DNA of 23,013 nt from Lachnospiraceae bacterium UBA1251 (GTDB lineage: Bacteria > Bacillota > Clostridia > Lachnospirales > Lachnospiraceae), in the NCBI GenBank assembly GCA_002308255.1, contig DBVZ01000021.1, forward strand, positions 1 to 23,013, in the 5' to 3' direction. The position numbers and the translations under genes are program-made. Under the pieces are notes generated by a model, which saw only the letters and a program-made list of their open reading frames with translations, was not told the origin of the DNA and ran no database searches. Below are positions 6,418 to 14,701 of the stretch, piece after piece; the stretch's first letter is position 1, and each line of letters begins with the position of its first letter.

Positions 6418-8271
6418 TTATATTTCCCGCGTCACTTCGTACAGCCATTTTCTCTCTTCTTCATTAAGCAGCGGCGCCACTTTTTCATACACCCCGGCGT
6501 GATAGTCGTTGAGCATGCGGCGGTCCTCCGTGCTGAGATAGCTGAGGTCGATTGCCTCCCGGTCGACCGGCACCCACGTCAGACATTCAAACCGAAGGAA
6601 AGTGCCGAATTCCGTTTCCTTATAGGGCACCGTGAGGGTGATGCTCTCGGTGCGGATGCCGTACTCATTTTCGCGGTAAATGCCCGGTTCGTCGGAAGTC
6701 AGCATGCCTTCCGCCATCGGAACGGGCGTCGTGCCGGGTCTGACGGAGCCGATCCGCTGCGGTCCTTCATGCACGTTGAGAATGAAACCGATTCCGTGCC
6801 CCGTTCCGTGGCCATAATCAAGGCCATGGGCAAACAGAGGCTCTCTGGCCAGCATATCGAGCTGATAGCCGGTCGTTCCCTTCCTGAATACAGCATTCAT
6901 AAGTCGGAAATGCGCTGCTGAAACAAGCGTAAAATCTCTTCGCATCTGATCTGTCAGATCACCGATTACGATCGTTCTTGTAACGTCCGTCGTCGCGCCA
7001 AGATACTGACCGCCGGAATCCACAAGCAGGAATCCGTGCGGCTCGATCACATCACCTTCGCCTTCCGGCGCGTAATGCGCCATGGCAGCATTTCCGCCGA
7101 CCGCCGGGATTGTCGGAAATGAGAGATCCAGAAAGCCCGGGATCTCCGCGCGCAAGGCGTCGAGCTTCCGTGCTGCGGCCATCTCAGTGAGAGGAGACGC
7201 GGACGGGAAATCCGGTTCTTTATCGCTGTCTGCCAGCTCCATTTGCTTCTTTACATAGAAAATAAATTTGCAAAGCGCCGCAGAATCGAGAAGGTAATAC
7301 TTGCGGATGTTCTCCATCTCGACTTCATTTTTGCATGCTTTGGCGATCTCGGTCGGATTCGGCATGTCTATGAGATTTCCTTTCGAGGCGAGAAGCTGCA
7401 TCATGGCGTCGGTCGAGGCGGAGCCGTCGCAGAGAATGGCGGGGCTGCTTTTTCCGGCACCTTCCGCGAAAGGATAATCCTTCAGAAACGCGAATACATT
7501 TTCATACGGCAGCAGCCGGATCTCATATTTTTCGGCGTAAGCGCGGAATTCTTCCGTCAGCTCAGTTTCCTGGATGAACAGGAAAAATTCTGCCGGAGTG
7601 ACCAGCGCATAAGAAAGGGCTACGGGATTGTAGTCCACATCCCCGCCGCGGATATTGGTGAGCCACATGATGTCATCGAGCTTGGAAAGAACGAGGAAGT
7701 CCGCGCCTTCTCTCCGCAGGCACTCCCGCAGATCGGAAAGCTTTTCGGGGAAGGTCTTTCCGCAGATCTCCTCCGGAAGCACTTTGACCGGGTGTGAAGG
7801 CAGCGCGGGACGGTCCGTCCAGATACTGTCGATCAGCGCGGCTTCGCCGTTGACATTGGCGCCGCAGTCCGTGGCAAGCTTCCGATAGGATGCGCCGAGC
7901 TTTGCGCTGACCTGACGGCCGTCAAACCCGAGCGTAAGGGCTTCGCTCCGGGAAAGTCTTTCTTTGAGCCATTCCCCGACACCGGGAACCCCTTTCTCAC
8001 CGTCTTTCATGAGTGTAATGCCGGTGCCGGCAAGTTCTCCCGCTGCGGAGATAAAGTAGCGGCCGTCGGTCCAAAGAAACGCGTCCTTTTCTCCGACGAT
8101 GAGAATCACGTTGTCGCTCGTGCATCCGGAGACGAATTCCGTGACTTTAAAATAATTGCTGACATACTCGGACGCGTGGCAGTCCGAGGAGGTCATGAGA
8201 TAGTAATCGATTCCGCTTTCTTTCATTGCCGCCCTAAGGGCTTCAAGTGCTTCGGGGTGATAGACAGGCAT
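6418..8271 (-). CDS. Xaa-Pro aminopeptidase, three-domain M24B (APP1-like)
   Basis: A 617-residue cytosolic metalloaminopeptidase expected to release an N-terminal residue preceding proline. It has two creatinase-like N-terminal domains (about 1-150 and 160-310) and a C-terminal pita-bread domain, the long architecture of eukaryotic APP1 rather than the shorter two-domain bacterial PepP. The dinuclear metal ligands are all present: D418 and D429 (VDSGGQYLGATTDVTRT), H492 (GHGTGHGIGF), E528 (SDEPGIY) and E542 (IRTES); the D-D and E-E spacings equal those of human APP1. CAAGGAG lies just upstream of the ATG. It sits between ilvD and ylmH on the same strand and abuts ylmH. There is no signal peptide. 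In this organism it probably serves peptide turnover. Confidence 0.94.
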   Translation of the reverse strand: MPVYHPEALEALRAAMKESGIDYYLMTSSDCHASEYVSNYFKVTEFVSGCTSDNVILIVGEKDAFLWTDGRYFISAAGELAGTGITLMKDGEKGVPGVGEWLKERLSRSEALTLGFDGRQVSAKLGASYRKLATDCGANVNGEAALIDSIWTDRPALPSHPVKVLPEEICGKTFPEKLSDLRECLRREGADFLVLSKLDDIMWLTNIRGGDVDYNPVALSYALVTPAEFFLFIQETELTEEFRAYAEKYEIRLLPYENVFAFLKDYPFAEGAGKSSPAILCDGSASTDAMMQLLASKGNLIDMPNPTEIAKACKNEVEMENIRKYYLLDSAALCKFIFYVKKQMELADSDKEPDFPSASPLTEMAAARKLDALRAEIPGFLDLSFPTIPAVGGNAAMAHYAPEGEGDVIEPHGFLLVDSGGQYLGATTDVTRTIVIGDLTDQMRRDFTLVSAAHFRLMNAVFRKGTTGYQLDMLAREPLFAHGLDYGHGTGHGIGFILNVHEGPQRIGSVRPGTTPVPMAEGMLTSDEPGIYRENEYGIRTESITLTVPYKETEFGTFLRFECLTWVPVDREAIDLSYLSTEDRRMLNDYHAGVYEKVAPLLNEEERKWLYEVTREI

Positions 8272-8344
8272 GCTGTATTCTCCTTGAAAGTATTTTCTAT
8301 CCCTCAGAAAACATTGAGACTTGAGGGGTGAGTCTTTTTGACTA

Positions 8345-10024
8345 TTACGGCAGAATCACCGCTCCTTTGTCCGCCGAAGACGCCACTTTCGCGTAAAGCC
8401 GGAGATATCCGTTCGGAATGTCTTTTTCCGGCAGCTTCCAGTTCTTCATGCGTTCGGCGATCTCTTCCTCCGGCACGTGCAGCTCCAGCCTGCCCTCGAT
8501 GACGTCGATAAAAATCTCGTCGCCGTCCTCGACGATCGCGAGCGGACCGCCTTCCGCGGCTTCCGGGGAAATGTGGCCGACGAAGCAGCCGTTGTTCGTA
8601 CCGGAAAAACGCCCGTCGGTAATGAGCGCGCACGTCTTCGAAAGACCCGTGCCGTACATGAATTTCATTGCTTTGTACATCTCGCGCATGCCGGGACCGC
8701 CTTTCGGGCCTTCGTAGCGGATGACGACGACGCTGCCGTCTTTGACTTTTCCGCCGAGGATCGCTTCTTCCGCCTCTTCCTCGGAATTAAAGCAGACGGC
8801 TTTCCCGGTAAAGCGGTGCATATTGGGAGCGATCGCGCCGGGCTTCGTGACCGCGGTGCGCGGGCAAAGATTGCCGTGCAGAACGGCTACGCCGCCTGTT
8901 TCGGAGAACGGGTTTTCCCGCGGACGGATGACATTGCTGTCTTCCGGATACTGGAAAATGTAATCGCGGACATTCTCCGCAATGGTTTTTCCGGTGACGG
9001 TAGGGGCGTCCTGATCCAGCAGGTCTCCCAGATATTTCATCACGCGCGGTATGCCGCCGGCCCGGTAGAACGCCTCCATATCCGGAGCGCCGGCAGGGTT
9101 GACCTTGACGAGCTGAGGCGTCACTTTCGATAACTCTTCGAATTCTTCGACGACATTCATGTCAAGTCCGGCTTCGACCGCGATGGCGGAGAGATGAAGA
9201 ACGGCGTTGGTGGATCCGCAGATCGCCATCGTCACTTTGATGGCGTTGCGGATCGAGGATTCCGTAATAAATGTCCTCGCGCCGACATCTTTTTTGCACA
9301 GATCCACGATCGCCATACCCGCGTCGAATGCGTAGCGCAGCTTCTCGGCGTAGACGGAGGGGATCAGCGCGTCACCCGGAAGCGAGAGACCGAGCGCTTC
9401 CGCGATGCAGCACATGGTATTGGCCGTACCGAGGAAGGAGCAGGAGCCGCATCCGGGGCAGGCTGTATTTTCGAGGGCGAGGTACTCGGCCTGCGTGATC
9501 TTTCCGGAGGAGACCATGCCGATCGCTTCCGTGACGGAAGTGAGGTCGCTCTTGCGGCCGTCAAATTCGATGCCGCCGAGCATCGGGCCGCCGACGACCA
9601 CGATGCAGGGGATGTCAAGCCTTGCTGCCGCCATGATGACGCCGGGCACGATCTTGTCGCAGGAGGCGAGGAGGACGAGGCCGTCTAGATGGTGCGCGCC
9701 GGCCATGATCTCGATCGAATTGGCGATGATCTCACGGGAAGGCAGGATATAGTGCATCCCGGACCCCTGCGCCACGCCGTCGCAGGCAGCAATGGTGCCG
9801 AATTCGGCGACGGTCCCGCCGCCGGAGTAAATGCCGTTTTTGACATACTGCGCGATGCGGTCAAAGTTATAGTGACCGGGTACGAGCGTGTTCCAGGTGT
9901 TCGCGATGCCGATCAGCGGCCGGCCGTCGGCCAGTTCCGTATCGGTGTAGCCCATCCCTTTAAAAAGGGAACGCGGCGGTGCGCTGTCTTCGGAATTGAG
10001 GATTTCTTTGCTTCGAAGCGGCAT
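8345..10024 (-). CDS. ilvD: Dihydroxy-acid dehydratase (IlvD/Edd family)
   Basis: A 559-residue Fe-S dehydratase, the usual IlvD length; IlvD converts 2,3-dihydroxy-3-methylbutanoate or its homologue to the 2-oxoacid in valine/isoleucine synthesis. Likely cluster ligands are C81 (AACDGVAQG), the cysteine in ASCDKIVPG and those in CPGCGSCSFLGTANTM; EGPKGGPGM and TDGRFSGT are further family motifs. The C81 segment departs from the common CDGIAMGH form (Q for M, one residue shorter), so a paralogue acting on another 2,3-dihydroxy acid cannot be excluded. The start at 10024 is fixed by GGAGG; the frame stays open 92 codons upstream but crosses the divergent promoter. No other ilv gene is in the window, but the product is one transamination from valine/isoleucine. 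Confidence 0.85.
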   Translation of the reverse strand: MPLRSKEILNSEDSAPPRSLFKGMGYTDTELADGRPLIGIANTWNTLVPGHYNFDRIAQYVKNGIYSGGGTVAEFGTIAACDGVAQGSGMHYILPSREIIANSIEIMAGAHHLDGLVLLASCDKIVPGVIMAAARLDIPCIVVVGGPMLGGIEFDGRKSDLTSVTEAIGMVSSGKITQAEYLALENTACPGCGSCSFLGTANTMCCIAEALGLSLPGDALIPSVYAEKLRYAFDAGMAIVDLCKKDVGARTFITESSIRNAIKVTMAICGSTNAVLHLSAIAVEAGLDMNVVEEFEELSKVTPQLVKVNPAGAPDMEAFYRAGGIPRVMKYLGDLLDQDAPTVTGKTIAENVRDYIFQYPEDSNVIRPRENPFSETGGVAVLHGNLCPRTAVTKPGAIAPNMHRFTGKAVCFNSEEEAEEAILGGKVKDGSVVVIRYEGPKGGPGMREMYKAMKFMYGTGLSKTCALITDGRFSGTNNGCFVGHISPEAAEGGPLAIVEDGDEIFIDVIEGRLELHVPEEEIAERMKNWKLPEKDIPNGYLRLYAKVASSADKGAVILP

Positions 10025-10087
10025 ACTGATACCTCCGTGGATGAGAATGACCGGTTTATCCGGAAAAGAGTGGTCTATTTCATGCCG

Positions 10088-10113
10088 ATTATAACACAAC
10101 TGTATGTTATAAT
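10088..10113. promoter_or_regulatory. Symmetrical divergent promoter palindrome (ilvD / acpS)
   Basis: ATTATAACA (10088-10096) and TGTTATAAT (10105-10113) form a perfect 9-bp inverted repeat with an 8-base spacer. Each arm, read outward, is the extended -10 box TGTTATAAT: one facing acpS on the plus strand, the other facing ilvD on the minus strand. Neither has a convincing -35 box, as expected for extended -10 promoters. Predicted leaders are roughly 70 bases for acpS and 60 for ilvD. The symmetry would also suit a dimeric regulator binding over both promoters. Confidence 0.6.
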
Positions 10114-10188
10114 GGTAGAAACTCGTGAAAGCGGATTGCCGCAGAAAAGAAAAAGTGTTCAGATTCCCGAAAAACGGAGATAAATAAT

Positions 10189-10572
10189 ATGATTCTTGGA
10201 ATCGGAGTCGATACGGTGGATATTGACCGGATCCGGCGGATGCCGGAAGAGCAGGCCTTCTTCCGAGGAGTCTTCTCGGACAGGGAGCGTGACGCCGCAC
10301 CGCAGGGAAAAATGCGCGCGGAGTATTTTGCCGCCCGGTTTGCCGTAAAAGAAGCCGTGTTTAAGGCGGTCGCGCATCTTCTGCCGGAGAAACATTTCGA
10401 TCTGCGGCTTGTGGAGTCGCTGCATGACAGCGACGGCAGTCCCTATGCGTGCATGGACGGACCGATGCAGAAGATCTTTTCCGAAGCGGGAGTGGCAAAG
10501 ATCCATCTTTCCGTCACAACGGAGGGGCATTACGCGACCGCGTTTGCCGTGGCCGAGGACGGCAGGTTTTGA
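10189..10572 (+). CDS. acpS: Holo-[acyl-carrier-protein] synthase
   Basis: A 127-residue phosphopantetheinyl transferase that moves 4'-phosphopantetheine from CoA to the serine of apo-acyl carrier protein in the cytosol. Metal-binding residues are visible as D8 in GIGVDTVDIDRI and E55 in FAARFAVKEAVFKAV, the AcpS signature. Length is normal (about 120-130). CGGAG lies 8-9 bases before the ATG. It stands alone, divergent from ilvD, and is followed by its own terminator; in many Bacillota acpS instead neighbours alr or NAD(P)HX-hydrate dehydratase genes. Confidence 0.94.
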   Translation: MILGIGVDTVDIDRIRRMPEEQAFFRGVFSDRERDAAPQGKMRAEYFAARFAVKEAVFKAVAHLLPEKHFDLRLVESLHDSDGSPYACMDGPMQKIFSEAGVAKIHLSVTTEGHYATAFAVAEDGRF

Positions 10573-10596
10573 TAGAACAGGAGAAAAATAATCAGG

Positions 10597-10623
10597 AGAG
10601 GACCTTTAAGGGTCCTCTTTTTT
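10597..10623 (+). terminator. Intrinsic terminator after acpS
   Basis: AGAGGACC (10597-10604) pairs with GGTCCTCT (10611-10618) around a TTTAAG loop, followed by a T-run. It lies 24 bases after the acpS stop codon and separates acpS from the amino-acid fermentation locus. Confidence 0.92.
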
Positions 10624-10728
10624 GTGTCTGAAACAGTAAGAACAAAGGGAAAAATCAACAAAAGAAACGATGCAAAACCGTCAGAATGCCAAAGTGAAAG
10701 ATTACGCCATGAAAAGGGCATAATTGAG

Positions 10729-10757
10729 TTGATTAAACCCCTGAATTATTATAAAAT
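10729..10757 (+). promoter_or_regulatory. Promoter for the aminotransferase-buk-symporter arm
   Basis: TTGATT (10729-10734) and TAAAAT (10752-10757) are separated by exactly 17 bases in an AT-rich stretch, a good housekeeping-type promoter about 65 bases before the aminotransferase start. Downstream, GTTTC-GCTATAA-GAAAC (about 10787-10803) is a small inverted repeat in the leader that could be a regulator site, for instance for the IclR protein encoded nearby; that link is a guess. The remainder of 10624-10728 shows no gene. Confidence 0.55.
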
Positions 10758-10822
10758 TTACTATAAAGAAAATTATATTAAATAAGTTTCGCTATAAGAA
10801 ACAGTTTACGGGAGAAATGGCA

Positions 10823-12016
10823 ATGGGAAATCAGATAAAATGGGCAGAGCGGTCAAGCCGTCTCGAGGCGTCCGCCATTCGCAACAAACTGTTTGACGAG
10901 CCTGATATCCTTACGTTTGCCGCGGGCAAGCCGGAATCGAGCGCATTTCCGTATATGGAGCTCGTCGATGTGGCAAAAGAAGTGCTGGAGCACAAAGGGC
11001 AGAGCGCTCTGCAGTACAGTTCGACAGACGGTATTTACGAACTCCGGAAACTGATCGCCGAAGACCGGATGAAGGCCTGGGGCGTGAATACGGATCCGGA
11101 GCACCTGATGATGCTCTCCGGCTCGCAGGAAGGAATCGAGATGTCCGGCAAGATCTTTGTCGATCCGGGCAGCAAAGTCATTGTTGAAAATCCGAGCTAT
11201 CTCGGCGCTTATACGGCGCTCCGCATTTACAACCCGCACTGGCTTACGGTGGGAATGGACGAGCACGGCATGAAGATGGACGAGCTCGAGGACATCCTTC
11301 AGAAAAACGACGATGTCCGCATGATCTATACGGTGCCGGATTTCCAGAATCCGACCGGCGTCGTCATGAGTGTCGAGCGCAGAAAACAGCTCGCGCAGCT
11401 GGCCGCAAAATACGGCGTGATCGTCGTCGAAGACCGGCCGTACGGCGATCTCTGCTACGACGGAGATCCGTATCCGGCGGTGAAATCGTTCGATGAGGAA
11501 GGCTGGGTCGTCACGCTCGGGTCTTTCTCGAAGATCTTCTGCCCCGGCTTCCGTCTTGCGTGGATCTGTGCGGAACCGGAGATCCTTCAGAAATTCAATA
11601 TGGCCAAACAGGGATCGAACCTGCAGGTCAGCACCTTTGACGAGAATCTGGCGATCGAATGGATGAAGAGATACAGTCTCGCAGACAGGATCAAAAAGCT
11701 GTGCGATCTGTACCGCTCGAGAAGAGACACGATCGTCCGATGCATGGAGCAATACTTCCCAGAGGAGATCGCGTTCAATCGTCCGGAGGGCGGATTCTTC
11801 ACCTGGCTCACGCTCCGGGAGGACATGGACGCGAGAGAGATCGCAAATGAAGCGGCGATGAAGCTGCGCGTAGCCTGCATTCCGGGAACGCCTTTCTACG
11901 CGTACAACGATATTCACAATAATATCCGTCTCAACTTCTCATTTATTAATGAAGAGACGATCGAAGAGGGAATCCGCAGGCTGGGGACTCTGCTGCATGA
12001 GAAATACGGCTGCTGA
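10823..12016 (+). CDS. PLP-dependent aminotransferase, fold type I (Aro8/LysN-like)
   Basis: A 397-residue cytosolic aminotransferase, expected to move the amino group of an amino acid to 2-oxoglutarate and give a 2-oxoacid. Visible motifs are the cofactor-ring region SGSQEGIEM, the NPTG motif in PDFQNPTGVV, VVEDRPYGDL, the Schiff-base lysine K237 in GSFSKIFCPGFRLAW, and NIRLNFS with the arginine that holds the substrate carboxylate. I prefer the ATG at 10823 because GGAG lies 8 bases upstream; the ATG at 10817 is only 2 bases from it. It is the first gene of an arm continuing to butyrate kinase and an amino-acid symporter, so it probably starts the pathway whose acyl-CoA is made by the oxidoreductase at 15551-18430. 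Exact substrate unknown; branched-chain or other neutral amino acids fit best. Confidence 0.92.
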   Translation: MGNQIKWAERSSRLEASAIRNKLFDEPDILTFAAGKPESSAFPYMELVDVAKEVLEHKGQSALQYSSTDGIYELRKLIAEDRMKAWGVNTDPEHLMMLSGSQEGIEMSGKIFVDPGSKVIVENPSYLGAYTALRIYNPHWLTVGMDEHGMKMDELEDILQKNDDVRMIYTVPDFQNPTGVVMSVERRKQLAQLAAKYGVIVVEDRPYGDLCYDGDPYPAVKSFDEEGWVVTLGSFSKIFCPGFRLAWICAEPEILQKFNMAKQGSNLQVSTFDENLAIEWMKRYSLADRIKKLCDLYRSRRDTIVRCMEQYFPEEIAFNRPEGGFFTWLTLREDMDAREIANEAAMKLRVACIPGTPFYAYNDIHNNIRLNFSFINEETIEEGIRRLGTLLHEKYGC

Positions 12017-12076
12017 AACCCGGCGCGGAACAGTCGGAAACACCGGTGATCAATAATGAACAGGAAATTATAAAGT

Positions 12077-13156
12077 ATGGAAAAGATTTACAGGATCGCG
12101 GCGATCAACCTCGGCTCGACGTCGACGAAGATTACTTATTATGAAAATGAAACATGCCTCCTGAAGGACAGCATCCCGCATGCGGCGGAGGAGCTGGCCC
12201 CGTATTCCACGATCTGGGAGCAGGAGGAATACCGGAAAAGCGCGATCGAGGCGTTCCTGAACCGGAACGGCATCGATCCCGCGTCTCTGGATGCTGTCGT
12301 CACGAGGGGAGGTCACACGGAGCCGATCCACGGGGGCGTCTGGAAGATCAACAAGACGATGCTGGAGCAGTCGAGGAGCGAGAAATACGGCAACCACGTC
12401 TCGGACCTCGGACTCCGGATCGCGGCGAAAATGGGGGAGGAACTGGGAATTCCCGCTTTTACCGTCGACACGCCGACAACAAATGAATTCGAACCGCTCG
12501 CGAAATACAGCGGCCTGCCTTCCATCGAAAGGGCGAGCCGGTTCCACGTGCTCAACCACAGAGCGGTCGGAAAGCAGTACGCGAAAGATATCGGCAGGCC
12601 TTATGAGGAGATGAACCTGATCACGGCCCATATGGGCGGCGGCATCACCGTTTCTGCAGCCAAACACGGGAAGCTCGTCGACGCAACGAACGGACTGGAC
12701 GGCGACGGGCCGTTCTCCACGAACCGCACCGGCGGCCTTCCGGTCGGCGATCTTGTGAAAATGTGCTATTCCGGTCAGTACACTCTCGCGGAGATGAAGC
12801 GGATCCTGAACGGAAAAGGCGGCATGGTCGCTTATACCGGAGAAAATGACGTCAAGACGATGGAAGAGCGGGCGGCGGCCGGCGACGCAAAAGCGGACGA
12901 GATCATTTCCGCGATGTGCTATCAGACCGCAAAAGAGATCGCGGCGTGCGCAGCGGTGCTGTGCGGAAAGGTCGACGCCATTCTGCTTACGGGCGGCATC
13001 GTTCACTCGAAGAAGATCGTCGGGATCCTGAAAGAACGGATCGGATGGATCGCCCCGGTGGAGGTCTATCCGGGAGAACTGGAAATGCAGTCTCTCTCTT
13101 TGCAGACACTTGCGGCCCTGCGGGGAGAAGAGGAGATCAATGTACTGGGAGAATGA
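12077..13156 (+). CDS. buk: Butyrate kinase (branched-chain fatty acid kinase)
   Basis: A 359-residue member of the acetokinase/butyrate kinase family. It transfers phosphate from a butyryl- or branched acyl-phosphate to ADP, giving ATP and the free acid. Family marks are the N-terminal phosphate loop AAINLGSTSTKI, TRGGHTEPIHGGVW, VLNHRAVGKQYA, the glycine-rich HMGGGITVSA, and LLTGGIVHSKK near the C-terminus. Length is typical. The ribosome site (AGGAAA, 9 bases upstream) is weaker than those of its neighbours. It lies 60 bases after the aminotransferase, while its usual partner ptb lies 5 kb away beyond the regulator. Whether it prefers butyryl-, isobutyryl- or isovaleryl-phosphate cannot be read from sequence. 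Confidence 0.94.
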   Translation: MEKIYRIAAINLGSTSTKITYYENETCLLKDSIPHAAEELAPYSTIWEQEEYRKSAIEAFLNRNGIDPASLDAVVTRGGHTEPIHGGVWKINKTMLEQSRSEKYGNHVSDLGLRIAAKMGEELGIPAFTVDTPTTNEFEPLAKYSGLPSIERASRFHVLNHRAVGKQYAKDIGRPYEEMNLITAHMGGGITVSAAKHGKLVDATNGLDGDGPFSTNRTGGLPVGDLVKMCYSGQYTLAEMKRILNGKGGMVAYTGENDVKTMEERAAAGDAKADEIISAMCYQTAKEIAACAAVLCGKVDAILLTGGIVHSKKIVGILKERIGWIAPVEVYPGELEMQSLSLQTLAALRGEEEINVLGE

Positions 13157-13239
13157 GCCTCGGACGGATGATTCACGGAAAAAAGGAGCCTTACAGCCTT
13201 GGGGCTGATAAAAAGTAATAAGAAAAGGAGGGCGGTAAA

Positions 13240-14532
13240 ATGAGTGAGCCTGTAAAAGAGGAAGCTAAGAAAACCAGAAGAAAACTTAACTTGTCAACAA
13301 AATTCCTTATCGGTATGGTTCTCGGTGCAATCGTCGGACTTATCTTTAAGGAGAAAGTAAGTATGATCGCCTTCATTGGGGATATGTTCATGCGCCTTCT
13401 CAGAATGTGCATGTTCCCCATGGTCCTTCTGAGCATTATTACGGCGATCGCGCAGGTCGCGGACATCGGAAGACTGAAGAAAGTCGGCGGAATGTTCATC
13501 GCCTACGTCATCTGCGGTTCGGCGATCGCGGGCATCTTCGGCGCGATCTCGTTCTATGCGATCCGTCCGGGTTCCAATCTGCACTGGACAATCGACGCGA
13601 CGTCGGAAGGCGCGACAGCGGCGGCGGAAGCAGCCGGTTCCGTCGGAACGACTCTCATCAACAATATCGTTAACTGGATCCCGAGCAACCCGTTTGAATC
13701 TCTTTCTACGGGCACCCTGGTACAGATCGTATTCTTTGCGATTTTCTTCGGCATCGTCCTTGCCGTCATCCGCGATCAGGAACCCACAACGAAACTGGCT
13801 CTGCAGTGCATCTCCGGCCTGAACAATGTCATCCTCGGCATGATCAACGCGGTCCTGCAGGTCGCCCCGATCGGTATTTTCGCGATGGTCGCCAACATGG
13901 TCGGCACGACGGGATTTGACGCGATCAGCGCCGTCGGCGGATTTATGATCGCTTATTATATCGGCATTGTGGCTTTCTTCTTCATCGTACTCATGTCGGT
14001 GATCAAGTTCGGCTGCAAACTGAGTCCGATCCGTTATATCAGAAACGTGTTCCCGGTCATTATCACGGCTCTTTCCACGCTGTCTTCCGCCGGAACGATC
14101 CCGGTCACGTCCGAAGCGACGAAAAAGAATCTCGGTGTTCCGTCCGATATCGTCGACCTTCTGGTCGCGCCGGCGGCAACGATCAATATGAACGGTGCCG
14201 CGGTGGAACAGGTGGCGTACATCATTTTCGCCTCTTTCTGCTATGACATTAAACTGAGCATCCCGCAGCTGATCCTTTCCGTGATCCTCTGCGTCGTCAT
14301 GTCGATCGGCGCGGCAGGCGTTCCGGGCGGCGGCGTCATCATGGGCACGATCTGCATGGGCATCATGGGATTCCCGGATCAGGTCGTTCTCCTCATCGCT
14401 GGTGTTTACACGATCATGGACTTCGGCGCGACGGTCGTCAACGTCCTCGGCGATACGGTCGGCATGACCTTTATTGCAAGTAAGCTGGGAGAACTCGACA
14501 GAGACGTCTACAACAGCGATAACGTAGTATGA
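13240..14532 (+). CDS. DAACS-family amino-acid:cation symporter with altered binding residues
   Basis: A 430-residue elevator-type symporter of the dicarboxylate/amino acid:cation symporter family in the cytoplasmic membrane. The re-entrant serine-rich segment LSTLSSAGTIPVTSEA, the NMNGAA motif (316-321) and the last helix MDFGATVVNVLGD (393-405) identify it. Compared with the archaeal homologue GltPh, which happens to align here with the same numbering in the last helix, D394, T398, N401 and D405 are kept, but R397, which binds the substrate side-chain carboxylate, is A397, D390 is Y390, and NMDGT has become NMNGA. This argues against glutamate/aspartate and for a neutral amino acid, possibly with changed cation coupling. 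AAAGGAGGG precedes the ATG. It is the third gene of the aminotransferase-buk arm and the probable importer of the fermented amino acid. Confidence 0.9.
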   Translation: MSEPVKEEAKKTRRKLNLSTKFLIGMVLGAIVGLIFKEKVSMIAFIGDMFMRLLRMCMFPMVLLSIITAIAQVADIGRLKKVGGMFIAYVICGSAIAGIFGAISFYAIRPGSNLHWTIDATSEGATAAAEAAGSVGTTLINNIVNWIPSNPFESLSTGTLVQIVFFAIFFGIVLAVIRDQEPTTKLALQCISGLNNVILGMINAVLQVAPIGIFAMVANMVGTTGFDAISAVGGFMIAYYIGIVAFFFIVLMSVIKFGCKLSPIRYIRNVFPVIITALSTLSSAGTIPVTSEATKKNLGVPSDIVDLLVAPAATINMNGAAVEQVAYIIFASFCYDIKLSIPQLILSVILCVVMSIGAAGVPGGGVIMGTICMGIMGFPDQVVLLIAGVYTIMDFGATVVNVLGDTVGMTFIASKLGELDRDVYNSDNVV

Positions 14533-14610
14533 CCGCTGACGGGGGTACCGGCCGGAAAAAAACAACATGGATGGACAGCGGGAGACCGGTCCGGGAAGAA
14601 CGAACCTGTT

Positions 14611-14645
14611 AAAAAAACCGGCGCCCTTGCGGCGCCGTGTTTTTA
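14611..14645. terminator. Bidirectional terminator between symporter and IclR genes
   Basis: CGGCGCC (14619-14625) pairs with GGCGCCG (14631-14637) around a CTTGC loop, with an A-run on the left and a T-run on the right, so it has a T-tract on both strands. It can stop the symporter transcript and the convergent IclR transcript. The preceding 14533-14610 holds no gene. Confidence 0.9.
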
Positions 14646-14701
14646 GGAAAGAAATCGTATTTGCAGATTCTGCGGTTTGAAAAGTATTTTTGGGAAAATA
14701 A

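Noticed and set aside
8304..8344. Terminator between ilvD and the aminopeptidase gene
   Set aside because: AGACT/AGTCT and a T-run exist only on the plus strand, where no gene ends; on the minus strand the region reads as an ordinary 73-base gap within a probable operon.
13294..14568. Long minus-strand open frame opposite the symporter
   Set aside because: Its product is an unnatural run of Asp, Arg and His, as expected from reading a hydrophobic membrane-protein gene backwards; the plus-strand symporter has clear family motifs.
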